Source of the DNA: Nitrospira sp.
Lineage (GTDB): Bacteria > Nitrospirota > Nitrospiria > Nitrospirales > Nitrospiraceae
Direction: 5' to 3'
Length of the DNA stretch: 64,000 nucleotides
Assembly (NCBI GenBank): GCA_024998595.1
Contig: JACOEK010000001.1
Coordinates: forward strand, 1,023,197-1,087,196
A model generated the notes under the pieces. The model saw nothing but the letters and a program-made list of their open reading frames with translations. It made no database searches and had not been told where the DNA came from. The position numbers and the translations under genes were made by a program. Positions 20,234 through 29,130 of the stretch are shown piece after piece; the first letter of the stretch is position 1, and every line of letters begins with the position of its first letter.

Positions 20234-20881
20234 CTAGTCTGGGTAAACACCAGGGTAATGCTTTTTGATGCAGGGAGTGCAGAGGCCGTGGCTGAATTCC
20301 GCCTCGGAATGCTGTTGGATATATTCTTCCAACTGCTGCCAGAATCCTTGGTCGTTGCGGATTTTCTTACAAGAGGCGCAGATCGGCACGAGTCCCTTCA
20401 GAACTTTGACTTCGCGCAACGCCCGTTGCAGGTCCTCATTGCTACGGCGAAGTTCCAGTTCTCGGGTTTTGCGGCAGTCCATTTCCTTTTTCAGCATCAG
20501 CGCGGAATTGACCCGGGCAAGCAGTTCCACGCTATTCACCGGTTTCGTAATAAAGTCCATGGCCCCTGCCGCAAACGCTGCCTGCAGGTCTCCGAGGGCG
20601 GTTTTTGCCGTGACGACGATCACGGGGATATCCCGCAGTGCATCCAGGCTCTTGATGTGCCGCGTCGCTGCCACCCCGTCGATGCCGGGCATGAGAAAAT
20701 CCATGAGAATCAAATCGACGGCGTGAGGACCCTCAGGCGGCTGTGGCTGCTCGATGCCGAGCTGGTCGTAGGCCGAGGTGGCAGAGTCCGCGATGAGAAG
20801 ATCCTGGTGGCCCGCTTTATTGAGAATAGTCTTCAGCAGAAGTTGCTGGTCAGGGGAGTCGTCGACGATCAAAATTCGCAT
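20234..20881 (-). CDS. Response regulator with C-terminal cysteine motif
   Basis: A 215-residue protein. REC occupies residues 1-130 (Asp in [13 protein letters not shown], Lys in [12 protein letters not shown]), followed by a coiled coil and a short tail with [14 protein letters not shown] and [12 protein letters not shown]. These two CxxC pairs probably bind zinc. The tail type is common on REC and PAS proteins of Nitrospirota and deltaproteobacteria and has no assigned function that I know. It is the first gene of the four-gene leftward signalling cluster. Confidence 0.88.
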   Translation of the reverse strand: MRILIVDDSPDQQLLLKTILNKAGHQDLLIADSATSAYDQLGIEQPQPPEGPHAVDLILMDFLMPGIDGVAATRHIKSLDALRDIPVIVVTAKTALGDLQAAFAAGAMDFITKPVNSVELLARVNSALMLKKEMDCRKTRELELRRSNEDLQRALREVKVLKGLVPICASCKKIRNDQGFWQQLEEYIQQHSEAEFSHGLCTPCIKKHYPGVYPD

Positions 20882-21038
20882 GTCGCAGCCTCGTCCGGCG
20901 GAGGTGGAGGAGCCGGCTCCTTGCTCTGGCGAGCATAGCCAAAGAGATGGGGGGCGGGATCGTAATCCCTTCGCCGCCGTACATCGGATCCAGTATCGGC
21001 GGAAAGACCGGAGAGGTTGAGCCCGGCAGAGAAGCGGT

Positions 21039-21488
21039 TTAGCGTTGAAGGGCGGTTTTGACCAGGTCGCTGACGACTTTGCCGTCGACGGATTGACCGG
21101 CCAAGCGAGCCATGACCGCCTTCATGACCTGGCCCATGTCCTTCAGCGAAGATGCGCCGGATTCTTTGACCACCAGTGCGACCACGTGCGCCAGTTCTTC
21201 GGAAGAGATGGCGGCGGGGAGATACCCCTCGATGATACTGATCTCCTGCCGTTCCTTCGCGGCCAAATCTTGTCGATTGCCCTTCTCGAACTGTTCGGCC
21301 GCCTCCTTGCGCTGCTTGATGAGGGTCGTCATGATCCGGCTCATGCCGGCATCGTCCAGATCCTGTTTGAGTTCGACTTCCTTATATTGCACGGCGGCTT
21401 TGATCATGCGAATGACGTCCATGCGGAGCTGGTCTCTGGACTTCATCGCCGATTTCAGGTCTTCGGATAAACGGTCATGTAGCGACAT
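21039..21488 (-). CDS. GatB/YqeY domain protein
   Basis: A 149-residue YqeY-family protein. It has the typical start SLHDRLSEDLKSAMKSRDQLRMDVIRMIKAAVQYKE (seen in pieces), the central EGYLPAAISSEEL, and the tail MGQVMKAVMARLAGQSVDGKVVSDLVK. The domain is homologous to the tail of GatB, which contacts tRNA in the amidotransferase. The role of the free-standing form is not established. The start has a good AAAGGAAT ribosome-binding site. Confidence 0.92.
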   Translation of the reverse strand: MSLHDRLSEDLKSAMKSRDQLRMDVIRMIKAAVQYKEVELKQDLDDAGMSRIMTTLIKQRKEAAEQFEKGNRQDLAAKERQEISIIEGYLPAAISSEELAHVVALVVKESGASSLKDMGQVMKAVMARLAGQSVDGKVVSDLVKTALQR

Positions 21489-21660
21489 CGGATTCCTTTC
21501 GGGGGAGAACTGCGTCGTCGCGGAGAATAACGCCTTTGCCGGGGCCAGTCAACGTGGCTCCGGTGCGCACGTTTTCATGTTGAGCGCGGTGAGGGACTAA
21601 CCCATAATGCAGTGTCGGCGATAGCGGCGGCTGTTGGCATTTTAAATGGGGGGGGTCGGC

Positions 21661-21873
21661 ATGGGGGATTTGAGAGGCAGCATCGATGTCGGAGGACGGG
21701 TCATCAGTCTGGTGGGCGTAATCGTTGCGGCGATGGTGGTAATGGTGGGTTGCGCCAGCGAAAAGCCCAAACCGATGGCCCAACCGTCATCCGAACAGGT
21801 CAAAGGTAATGCGGATCGTGCATTCGATCGGCTCAAGCAGGAAGAGGGGGAGCGAAAACCGGCGGGCATGTAG
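21661..21873 (+). CDS. Small lipoprotein
   Basis: A 70-residue protein with a lipoprotein signal: basic N-region, hydrophobic VISLVGVIVAAMVVMVGC and a lipobox Cys at about residue 31, followed by a charged tail (SEKPKPMAQPSS). The ATG at 21661 was chosen because a run of G residues (GGGGGGG) sits seven bases upstream. Function unknown; it stands alone between YqeY and the MFS gene. Confidence 0.6.
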   Translation: MGDLRGSIDVGGRVISLVGVIVAAMVVMVGCASEKPKPMAQPSSEQVKGNADRAFDRLKQEEGERKPAGM

Positions 21874-21897
21874 TCTGTTTCGGCAGGTCCCGACCGG

Positions 21898-23325
21898 TTA
21901 CGGAACGACACGGGGGCTTTTCCACGACAACAGGGCCGTGAGCGGCTTCACCAAGGGAAGTTGCCATAACAGATGTCCCTGTGGGACAGAGGTGATGCGC
22001 CTCGGTTCATCGAACGTTCTGAGCAGGCCCACGGCAATGACCAATCGCAGCGCCCCGGAAAGGCAGAAGAGAAACGGCAGGTTCGATGCCGGGGTCACAT
22101 GCCACTGCCCGAACGACAATTGAGCCGGCAGAACGGTGGCAAGCCAGCTGCCGGTTAATGCCCCCAGACCCCATCCCACCGCATTCATGGCATTGGCCAG
22201 CGCGACCCCCCTGGTGCGCTCTTCCGGCCGAAGTGAATCAAAGACATAATTCTGCAAGCCAAGCGACAGTCCCGCCCAGATCACCCCGCCGAAGAAGTTC
22301 AGAATCAAGAGGAACAGATACTGTTCGCTCAGCAAGTAGCCCATCGGGAGGAGCGGAACGGCCGAGGCGGTCAGCGCGAGCAGGGTTTTGTTGCCGTATC
22401 GATCGCCGATGTGTCCCCAGGGCCCCAGCGTGAGGAATTGGGCCGAAATGCTGCTAGCCATCCAGCCGGCGTACTGCAGATAGGACCAATGGAGGTCTCT
22501 CAAGAGGTAAATGACAAAGAACGGTCCCGAGAGGAGCACGGCGAAATGCATGAGGCCGCAGAATAAGAGAAAACAGCGATAGTCCCTCGTGGCGGTTTTG
22601 GTCAGAAAATGCCGGAATCCATGCGGAGCGTCGATACGATGCACCGGCACGAGCGTGGACACCTTCGTTTGACAACGCGTGGCTCCCACGCGGGCGGCAG
22701 CGGCTACGAGAAAAATAATCAAGAAGCCAATCCAATTGATGCCCCACTTCTGCCCGAGTGTCAGCACGGCTCCCGCAATTCCGAGCGCGAGGAAACTCGT
22801 CAAGGCTGTGGTCCTGGCTCGCCGCGCGAAATAGGCGCCACGGCTGTCTTGCTCCACGACATCGACCAAGAGACTGTTCCAGATCGGGGTCGTGGCATGT
22901 CCGAAGGCAAAATAGAGCACCGCGCAGCCGATAAAGAGCCAGGGTCCATACTCAGGCAAGAACAGCGGAAGCGAGAGAATGGGAAGCCAGCAGAGGGCCT
23001 GAGCCCAACCTCCGGCGATGAGAAGCTGTCCGGGCACGTGTAAATATTGGAGCAGCTTCACTGATATGAGCTGCGCCACGACTCCGACCAACTGGGGCAG
23101 GGCGGAGAGGATGCCGATCTGGAATGGTGAGGCGTGCAAGAGCAGGGCAAAGGCGGAGAAGTACTGTTCCCCACTACCCTGCGCAGTGGCTTGAAAGGCC
23201 GCATCGCGAACACCATAGTGCTGGCTTCTGGATTTGGCATCCATTCCGGCGGTCACACCATGGCTGGCCTGGACAATCTGTCCCTCAGACGGCGATGACG
23301 GCTGGTCGACTGTTGATCGGTTCAT
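21898..23325 (-). CDS. MFS transporter
   Basis: A 475-residue major facilitator protein with about 12 membrane helices. The N-terminal 60 residues are soluble and polar. Helix 1-2 region reads LLLHASPFQIGILSALPQLVG, and the loop between helices 2 and 3 is LKLLQYLHVPGQ-like rather than the canonical GxxxDRxGRR. The loop between helices 8 and 9 has GHIGDRYGNKTLL, which matches the family signature. The ATG at 23325 was preferred to one 90 bp upstream. Substrate cannot be told from sequence. Confidence 0.82.
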   Translation of the reverse strand: MNRSTVDQPSSPSEGQIVQASHGVTAGMDAKSRSQHYGVRDAAFQATAQGSGEQYFSAFALLLHASPFQIGILSALPQLVGVVAQLISVKLLQYLHVPGQLLIAGGWAQALCWLPILSLPLFLPEYGPWLFIGCAVLYFAFGHATTPIWNSLLVDVVEQDSRGAYFARRARTTALTSFLALGIAGAVLTLGQKWGINWIGFLIIFLVAAAARVGATRCQTKVSTLVPVHRIDAPHGFRHFLTKTATRDYRCFLLFCGLMHFAVLLSGPFFVIYLLRDLHWSYLQYAGWMASSISAQFLTLGPWGHIGDRYGNKTLLALTASAVPLLPMGYLLSEQYLFLLILNFFGGVIWAGLSLGLQNYVFDSLRPEERTRGVALANAMNAVGWGLGALTGSWLATVLPAQLSFGQWHVTPASNLPFLFCLSGALRLVIAVGLLRTFDEPRRITSVPQGHLLWQLPLVKPLTALLSWKSPRVVP

Positions 23326-23466
23326 GGGGGCGTCAGGGTCGGAACCTACAAGCCGCGGTGTGTGAGCATTGCGGATTATATCAAAGCGAGTGACAATTCC
23401 TGCTATTTCATGCAAATGCCCACAAGCCCGTTGACCCTTCTTACTCGCAGTGAGTACGATAATCGT

Positions 23467-24162
23467 ATGGAACCCTCACTTTCAGCTTCCAGCGTGAGTG
23501 CACGCTGTCGTCAAGGTCGGAGACGGGCCTTCGGACGGCTGATGGCGGTGTCGATCGCGACGGCCTTTCTGGGGCTTTCGCAGGGTGCCGTCGAGGGACG
23601 CGACCTGATGGTTCCAAAGGAGCAGGCCACCACGGAGTTCGAACCGACCGAAACACCGTCTTTGGATGTGCAGCAGAAGGGAGTTCCTCAATCGCTGTTC
23701 ACCTGGATCAAGATGGCGCGAGGGTATGATGTCGAATGGGATACCTTCGGACGCAAAGGATGGTTTACCCAAGATCCTCGTCTCAAGCCGATTGCCCCGG
23801 GTACGACGGTATTCGCGCCTGATACTCCGGCTGTGTACATCGTGTTCGAAGTTGCGCCGCTTGAAGATCCGGCTCAGTTTGCCGCGCAGGTGTTTCCCGT
23901 CGGGGTCGACGGGAAAACCAGCGACACGGTAATCGTGCAGGATAGTCTGGAAGTGCCGGGCCACGAACGGTACGGCTTCCTCGAGTTGAAGAAGCCGTCA
24001 TCGCTATGGCCGCAGGGCAAGTATCTGGTGAAGATCTACATCACGTCACTCGGGCAGCAACCGTTCCATGCAGTGAACCAAGTCGGAACGATGCGTTTCG
24101 TGGTGACTGATCAGCCTTCAGGGGATGCGCCGCCCCCACTGCCCGATTCTTCCACCCGTTGA
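23467..24162 (+). CDS. Exported protein of unknown function
   Basis: A 231-residue protein with an Arg-rich N-region (RRRAFGRLMAV) and a hydrophobic segment ending near GAVEGRD, consistent with a signal peptide. The mature part has beta-rich stretches (AVYIVFEVAPLEDPAQFAAQ, KYLVKIYITSLG, GTMRFVVTD). The start at 23467 was chosen over an upstream ATG at 23362 because the extra residues look non-coding. It is divergent from the MFS gene. No family recognised. Confidence 0.7.
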   Translation: MEPSLSASSVSARCRQGRRRAFGRLMAVSIATAFLGLSQGAVEGRDLMVPKEQATTEFEPTETPSLDVQQKGVPQSLFTWIKMARGYDVEWDTFGRKGWFTQDPRLKPIAPGTTVFAPDTPAVYIVFEVAPLEDPAQFAAQVFPVGVDGKTSDTVIVQDSLEVPGHERYGFLELKKPSSLWPQGKYLVKIYITSLGQQPFHAVNQVGTMRFVVTDQPSGDAPPPLPDSSTR

Positions 24163-24249
24163 ATATCTTCCACAGCTTAGTCTAACGTTTGTCTGCCGAG
24201 ACTGCGCAGGTGGGCGTCGAAATCACTGATCAACGCGAGGAGCAGGTGC

Positions 24250-24525
24250 ATGAAGGAAACCGATTCGGAGAAATTGACGCTGTTGTATGAACGTTTTTGT
24301 GATGTCTGCTTAGTCGAGAAGGAAGTATGGACCGAAATTTACATGCCGCGCACGTTCAAGGACGGCACCGCAGTTCGAACGAATATTCAAGACCGGTATG
24401 ATGTGATCATCGACGACCGGGGTGTGGAGGATGCCTTGGAGGCGAACATCCCTCTTGGGAAGGCCGCATTGGGTGCGGCCATCCAAGAGTATCGCGCGCA
24501 CATCAGTTTCGAGAAGAAGAATTAA
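24250..24525 (+). CDS. Small hypothetical protein
   Basis: A 91-residue soluble protein with a good ribosome-binding site (GAGGAGCAGGTGC). It has two cysteines in RFCDVCLVEKEVW and an acidic middle (YDVIIDDRGVEDALE). It ends 6 bp before the convergent glutathione peroxidase stop. I do not recognise the family. Confidence 0.65.
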   Translation: MKETDSEKLTLLYERFCDVCLVEKEVWTEIYMPRTFKDGTAVRTNIQDRYDVIIDDRGVEDALEANIPLGKAALGAAIQEYRAHISFEKKN

Positions 24526-24531
24526 CGACGA

Positions 24532-25155
24532 TCAGCTCTTTGCGAGAAACCGTTCGACGTCCTTGACGATCTCCTGTGCCAGCGGTTTCGTGCCATGATG
24601 ATAGCGGGCGACCACATTGCCTGAACGATCGACCAGATATTTCTGGAAGTTCCATTCCACCTCACCGGGGAACGGGCTGTGCTCAGTGAGGTAGCGGTAC
24701 AGGGGGTGTTTGTCGCTGCCCTTGACGCTGATCTTGCTGAACAGCGGGAAGCCGACGCTATATTTGGTGAGGCAGAATCCTTTGATTTCTTCGTTGCTGC
24801 CAGGCTCCTGCTGACCGAAATTATTGGCCGGGAACGCCAGAATCTCGAACCCCTTGTCCTTATAGGTCTCATAGACCTTTTCCAGATCGGCATATTGCGG
24901 AGTGTTGCCGCAGAAGCTGGCCGTATTGACCAGCATGACGACCTTCCCCTTGTATTGGCTGAGTGAGACGGGTTTTCCATCGATATCGTTGAGTGTGAAG
25001 TCGTAGACGGATGATGCGTTGGCAGCCATACGTGATGCTCCCTGTTCCGCCGCATCGACCGAACCAAAGCCTATTTCGATGGCGCCAAGCCCGAGACCCG
25101 CGATGAGCCCGAGGACCAGTACCTTCCATGAACAAGTCGGTCGATTGATCGGCAT
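24532..25155 (-). CDS. Glutathione peroxidase-family thiol peroxidase, exported
   Basis: A peroxide-reducing enzyme of the GPx family, cysteine form. After an N-terminal membrane anchor or signal (VLVLGLIAGLGLGAIEIGFG, to about residue 37), the domain runs FTLNDIDGKPVSL, then the peroxidatic Cys in NTASFCGNTPQY, Gln in FPANNFGQQEPG, and Trp-Asn in VEWNFQKYLV, so the catalytic tetrad is complete. Most bacterial GPx are thioredoxin-dependent. The predicted periplasmic location suggests defence at the membrane. It lies 15 bp downstream of htpX on the same strand with a strong AAGGAG site. Confidence 0.92.
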   Translation of the reverse strand: MPINRPTCSWKVLVLGLIAGLGLGAIEIGFGSVDAAEQGASRMAANASSVYDFTLNDIDGKPVSLSQYKGKVVMLVNTASFCGNTPQYADLEKVYETYKDKGFEILAFPANNFGQQEPGSNEEIKGFCLTKYSVGFPLFSKISVKGSDKHPLYRYLTEHSPFPGEVEWNFQKYLVDRSGNVVARYHHGTKPLAQEIVKDVERFLAKS

Positions 25156-25170
25156 AGAAAAACTCCTTGG

Positions 25171-26085
25171 TTATAACCGTTCCAACGCCGCAACCCGTTC
25201 CTCGATCGGAGGATGCGTCGCCAGCAGGTGTAAGAAGCCGGAGGTGTTGCCTGAAATCTTCATCGTGGCCAATGCATCTTGGGTCGAATACTCGAACTGA
25301 GCCCGGTTGACCCAGCGATCGATGGCCTGCAGCGCCTTGATCATCGATTCTTTTCCGTACACCTTCGCAGAAAACGCATCTGCGGCATATTCCCGACGGC
25401 GAGAATGCCAACTGACTACCAGCATGGCCAGGACCGACAGGACGACCTGTAGGAACAGGTAGACCACGAAACCCAGGATCGGGCTGCCGCTCTGGCCTTC
25501 CTCGCGGTCACCCTGTGGTTGGGCCACCGTCTGATACACAAAATTGCTGATGTAGTGCACAAAGGTGTTCATCAAGCCGGCGAGCACCGTGGTGGAAAAC
25601 ATGTCGCCATTGAACACGTGGCCCATCTCGTGGGCGAGCACAGCCTTCACCTCATCTTCACGTAGATTAGCCAACAGGCCGGTCGAGACCGCGACCATCG
25701 CATTGTTCTTACTCGGACCCGTGGCAAACGCATTCGGGTCGGGTGAGTCATAGACCCACACTTCCGGCATGGTGATATGGAGGCGCTCTGCGATTTCCCG
25801 AACGGAGCCGTAGATAACTTGTTCTGCTTGCGTGCGGGGTTGCGTGATCTGCGTGCAATCCAACATGGCTCGGGCCATTTGCTTGGAAAACAGCAAGCTG
25901 ATAAACGCGCCGCCGAAGCCGATCACCAAGGACCAGACCAGCAATTCCTGACTGAAGGCCCCGCGAACATCAATGCCGAACGCGGGCAGGACCATGTTCA
26001 CCAGCACCCTGACCGTAATAGACAGGGTGAGATAAATGAGAATGTTCGAAATAATCAGCAGCCCGATACCCTTCAACGACTTCAT
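25171..26085 (-). CDS. htpX: Membrane zinc metalloprotease HtpX
   Basis: HtpX is an inner-membrane quality-control protease. The 304-residue protein has two N-terminal helices, the catalytic site VLAHEMGHVFNGD (HExxH) near residue 140 with a following Glu in EYAADAFSAKVYG, and two further helices around 150-215. Length is normal. It has a strong AAGGAGGAG ribosome-binding site and is the first gene of a two-gene stress pair with the peroxidase. Confidence 0.95.
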   Translation of the reverse strand: MKSLKGIGLLIISNILIYLTLSITVRVLVNMVLPAFGIDVRGAFSQELLVWSLVIGFGGAFISLLFSKQMARAMLDCTQITQPRTQAEQVIYGSVREIAERLHITMPEVWVYDSPDPNAFATGPSKNNAMVAVSTGLLANLREDEVKAVLAHEMGHVFNGDMFSTTVLAGLMNTFVHYISNFVYQTVAQPQGDREEGQSGSPILGFVVYLFLQVVLSVLAMLVVSWHSRRREYAADAFSAKVYGKESMIKALQAIDRWVNRAQFEYSTQDALATMKISGNTSGFLHLLATHPPIEERVAALERL

Positions 26086-26359
26086 ATCTCTCCTCCTTGA
26101 AGATTCGTCCTTCTCCTACGGGGAGGAACGAACCTTGGATGTCATTATACCGAATGCCCGGGTCGCTTGTTGGCCCCTTGGGCAGGGGAGCCAGGACACG
26201 TCCCGGTGTTCAGAGATAATACCAGGTTTTGAGTCCGTCAAGTCGGTTGAGCAGTGGCTCGGCCGGTTTGTCATCGCACGGTTCGGCGCTTGGGTGGGAT
26301 GTACCGTCGGACCTGCTGCCGGTTGACCGATTCTGCGACCTTCTGTTAGAAGCTTCGCT

Positions 26360-26806
26360 ATGCGTATAGGTCTATTGTCCCTAAGTCTGGGTATTTGGGC
26401 TACGATAGGACTCTGCAACATTGCAGGTCCGACCCCTGCCAGTGGAGCTGAGCAAGCGCCGCAGGTTCCTCCGCTGCGAGTGCCGGTTGATCAAGCGGAC
26501 GGAATCCAGCGGGCTACGGTGATTCTGGACAGCTACTCCTATACCCCGCAGCATTTGATCGTGCAGGCCGGGAAACCCGTTGAACTGCTCTTGACCAGTA
26601 TCACCACCATCACCCCTCATAACTTTATGTTACGGGATGATGCAGCCGGGCTCTCGATCGAACGGGATGTAAGTGCCGGTAAAACAGTGACGGTGCAATT
26701 TACACCGACGAAGCCGGGCACCTATTCCTTCTATTGCGACAAGAAACTCCTCTTTTTCCCAAGTCACCGGGAGAAAGGCATGGAAGGGACACTCGAAGTC
26801 AGATAA
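26360..26806 (+). CDS. Periplasmic cupredoxin-domain protein
   Basis: A 148-residue exported protein with a signal peptide (ending near PASGAEQ) and a plastocyanin-like domain. Likely type 1 copper ligands are His in ITPHNFML and the Cys, His and Met in YCDKKLLFFPSHREKGM. It probably shuttles electrons or copper in the periplasm, though EfeO/CopC-like copper handling is also possible. It is directly followed, in the same frame, by the squalene/phytoene synthase gene. Confidence 0.85.
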   Translation: MRIGLLSLSLGIWATIGLCNIAGPTPASGAEQAPQVPPLRVPVDQADGIQRATVILDSYSYTPQHLIVQAGKPVELLLTSITTITPHNFMLRDDAAGLSIERDVSAGKTVTVQFTPTKPGTYSFYCDKKLLFFPSHREKGMEGTLEVR

Positions 26807-26818
26807 GCAGGTTGCGCC

Positions 26819-27859
26819 ACGAGTAATCAGCCTTCCAAGCACGAACTCCTTCGCGTCATTCTCAAACAGGTATCCCGTTCATTTTACCTGACGCTGAATG
26901 TCCTTCCGTCGGATGTGCGCGACGAGATGGGCTTGGCTTATCTGCTTGCGCGGGCGGCCGATACGATCGCCGACACCGACCTGATCGGGCGTGAGCAGCG
27001 CCTTCAGTATCTGAACATGTTTCGCGCTCAGTTCACAGGCGACGGAGTCCAGCCGCAAGCCGTCCAGGCGATTCAGACGGCCCTTCTCCCGCACCAGACC
27101 GACTCGGCGGAGCGCGTGCTCCTGGAGCGACTGCCGGAGTGCTTGGCTCTTTACCGACAGTTCGAACGGGCTGATCGCGAGCGCATTCGCTGGCTGATGG
27201 AGGTGCTGCCGAACGGAATGGAGATGGACCTGATGAGGTTTCCTGGTTCATCGGCCCAAGACCTCTCAGCGCTGGAGCGGCCGGAAGAACTGGATCGGTA
27301 TACGTATTATGTGGCAGGCTGCGTGGGGGAGTTCTGGACGCGAATGGTGTGCGCACACCGGCGCGCCATGGCGCAGTGGGATGTAGACCGCATGTCTGCG
27401 ATCGGCGTCCGCTTCGGGAAGGGATTACAACTCACGAACATTGTGAAAGATCTCGCCCGTGACCTCCACAATGGCCGCTGCTACGTGCCGACGCAGTGGC
27501 TGGATGAGGTCGGGCTCAAACCGCTGGATTTGCTCAAACCGGAAAGCCTGCCGACTTTTCGCCCGATTCTGCTGCGAATGATCCGTCAGGCGGTGGCACA
27601 TTTGGACCAGGGCTGGCTCTACACCATGGCGCTGCCGCGGTTGGAAATTCGCCAGCGACTCGCCTGCATGTGGCCGATTCTGCTGGCCGGTGAAACGCTT
27701 AAACGCGTTGCCACGGCGCAGGATCTCCTCGATCCCACCGTCAACGTCAAGGCTCCGCGTTTGGTGGTCTATCGAGTGATGGCCCTCACCACCTTCACTG
27801 GCGCATGTGGTTATGTCGGCACCGCCTACTGGGGGCGTTTGCGGAAGCAGATCATGTAG
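26819..27859 (+). CDS. Squalene/phytoene synthase family protein, unusual start
   Basis: A trans-isoprenyl diphosphate synthase that condenses two prenyl diphosphates head to head. The conserved N-terminal block SRSFYLTLNVLP, the first Asp-rich motif DTIADTD and the second KDLARDLHNGRCYVP are intact, so the enzyme looks active. Its product is probably squalene for hopanoids, by family inference. The conserved block lies upstream of the first usable GTG (26915). Between the previous stop (26806) and that GTG there is no ATG, GTG or TTG in frame. ACG at 26819, 9-10 bp after AGCAGG, is the best candidate start. The start is therefore uncertain. Confidence 0.85.
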   Translation, partial: TSNQPSKHELLRVILKQVSRSFYLTLNVLPSDVRDEMGLAYLLARAADTIADTDLIGREQRLQYLNMFRAQFTGDGVQPQAVQAIQTALLPHQTDSAERVLLERLPECLALYRQFERADRERIRWLMEVLPNGMEMDLMRFPGSSAQDLSALERPEELDRYTYYVAGCVGEFWTRMVCAHRRAMAQWDVDRMSAIGVRFGKGLQLTNIVKDLARDLHNGRCYVPTQWLDEVGLKPLDLLKPESLPTFRPILLRMIRQAVAHLDQGWLYTMALPRLEIRQRLACMWPILLAGETLKRVATAQDLLDPTVNVKAPRLVVYRVMALTTFTGACGYVGTAYWGRLRKQIM

Positions 27860-27995
27860 CCATGCAGGGATGCGGAGATGGGTACTCACGTCCGGTGGTG
27901 AAAGCCACAGGGAGGGGAGAAGTACTTCGCGCGTCCAATGACCGCTTTCTGCGGTCCCGTGTTGCGCGAGCACTGGGGATGCCAGGTGACCCAGC

Positions 27996-28292
27996 CTACT
28001 TCTTTTGCGGCTCCAACAACTTCTCGCCTTTTTTGAATACGGCATAGATCGCTTGGGAGGGGCATGCGTCCAGACACAGCCGGCAACTTTCCAGGCAGCG
28101 GGACGGATCGAACTTGTAGGGAGGAGTGGAGAGCCAGGCGCTGGTCGGGCAAATGGGGACACAAATGGCCTGGTGAGTGCAGCGGTCGGGATGGCGGACA
28201 AGGTGATCGCGGATAACCAACATCGGTTTCACTCCTTCGAAGAGACCCTGCGAAAAGATCTCGAACATGTTTTTTTGCGGGAGACTGCTCAC
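27996..28292 (-). CDS. Ferredoxin-like [4Fe-4S] protein
   Basis: A 98-residue electron-transfer protein. Cysteine clusters are CTHQAICVPICP and CLESCRLCLDACP; the second is a good [4Fe-4S] motif and the first is atypical. A GTG start at 28292 was chosen because AAGGAG lies five bases upstream and the codon overlaps the previous stop as GTGA. It is the last of four leftward genes that encode small iron-sulfur or zinc proteins, suggesting one redox function. Confidence 0.85.
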   Translation of the reverse strand: MSSLPQKNMFEIFSQGLFEGVKPMLVIRDHLVRHPDRCTHQAICVPICPTSAWLSTPPYKFDPSRCLESCRLCLDACPSQAIYAVFKKGEKLLEPQKK

Positions 28293-28702
28293 TTCCACTC
28301 CTTGACCAGCTGGGCAAGCCGGTCTTTCAATTCCGGGATCTGTTCTACATTGTTTTGAATCGCGCCCAGAATATTTTCAAGGCGGGCAGTGCGTTGTGCC
28401 TCTTGGTCTTTCTTGAGCAAGCGGTCGTATCCGGCGTAGGCCTCAGGGTGTTTCGGCTCGAGGTACTCTCGGCCTGTCAGGAGGGCTTCGCCTAACTCGT
28501 AAGGTTCTGCGCTCAGAAGCGGAACCACCACAAACGATCCATCGCGGCAAATGAGCGCGGCGGATCCGGTCTTGCTCTTCAGCGGCAAGACGGCGTCCAC
28601 GGTTTTTCCAATCAGCTCATCCCAGGTGCGGAGCAATCCGGGAAACGCTTTCATGTAGGCCACCTTTTCCATGTTGGCCTTCCATTTTTCATCGGCTGGC
28701 AT
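28289..28702 (-). CDS. Hypothetical protein in iron-sulfur cluster
   Basis: A 137-residue soluble protein without cysteine clusters. Its middle has a small beta-rich segment (KTGSAALICRDGSFVVVPLL) and its C-terminal 60 residues are helical (DRLLKKDQEAQRTARLENIL). It overlaps the ferredoxin-like gene by four bases and follows the 2Fe-2S gene by 33 bp, so it is part of one operon. I do not recognise it. Confidence 0.75.
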   Translation of the reverse strand: MPADEKWKANMEKVAYMKAFPGLLRTWDELIGKTVDAVLPLKSKTGSAALICRDGSFVVVPLLSAEPYELGEALLTGREYLEPKHPEAYAGYDRLLKKDQEAQRTARLENILGAIQNNVEQIPELKDRLAQLVKEWK

Positions 28703-28735
28703 AGAGATCTCGCGAGATTCGGTGGACGGACCGGC

Positions 28736-29086
28736 TCAAGTTTTCAGCGGAGAGAGGAGGGGAGGTCGGGCTTGATCGGGCATGAGGAGTCGTTCGACCG
28801 GCTCTCCTTTCACGATATGGCGCTCCATGATTTCCTTCACGTCGGCCTCGGACCGAACGCGGTACCAGACTCCCTCGGGGTAGACCACCACACTGGGCCC
28901 TTGGGCGCAGTAATCGAGGCAGCCCGCTTTATTGGCACGCACGACTCCCTTCAAGTTGAGTCGCTTGGCTTCTTGCTTGAAGCAGGCATGAAGCGCCTCG
29001 GAGCCGAGCTTCGAGCAGCTGCCGCGAGGATCATCAGGCTCGCGCCTGTTGGTGCAGACAAAAATATGTCGTTGATAGCCGGTCAT
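28736..29086 (-). CDS. Thioredoxin-fold [2Fe-2S] ferredoxin
   Basis: A 116-residue protein of the (2Fe-2S) ferredoxin domain family that includes Shethna-type and NuoE-like proteins. It reads RHIFVCTNRREPDDPRGSC, then NKAGCLDYCAQGPSVVVYPE, which supplies the four cysteines. The ATG at 29086 has ACAGG seven bases upstream; a TTG two codons earlier is less likely. It probably carries electrons for the neighbouring iron-sulfur proteins. Confidence 0.9.
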   Translation of the reverse strand: MTGYQRHIFVCTNRREPDDPRGSCSKLGSEALHACFKQEAKRLNLKGVVRANKAGCLDYCAQGPSVVVYPEGVWYRVRSEADVKEIMERHIVKGEPVERLLMPDQARPPLLSPLKT

Positions 29087-29130
29087 CGTCAACCTGTCGG
29101 TACTCGTCGATTCAATCTGCTGTTGCGAGC

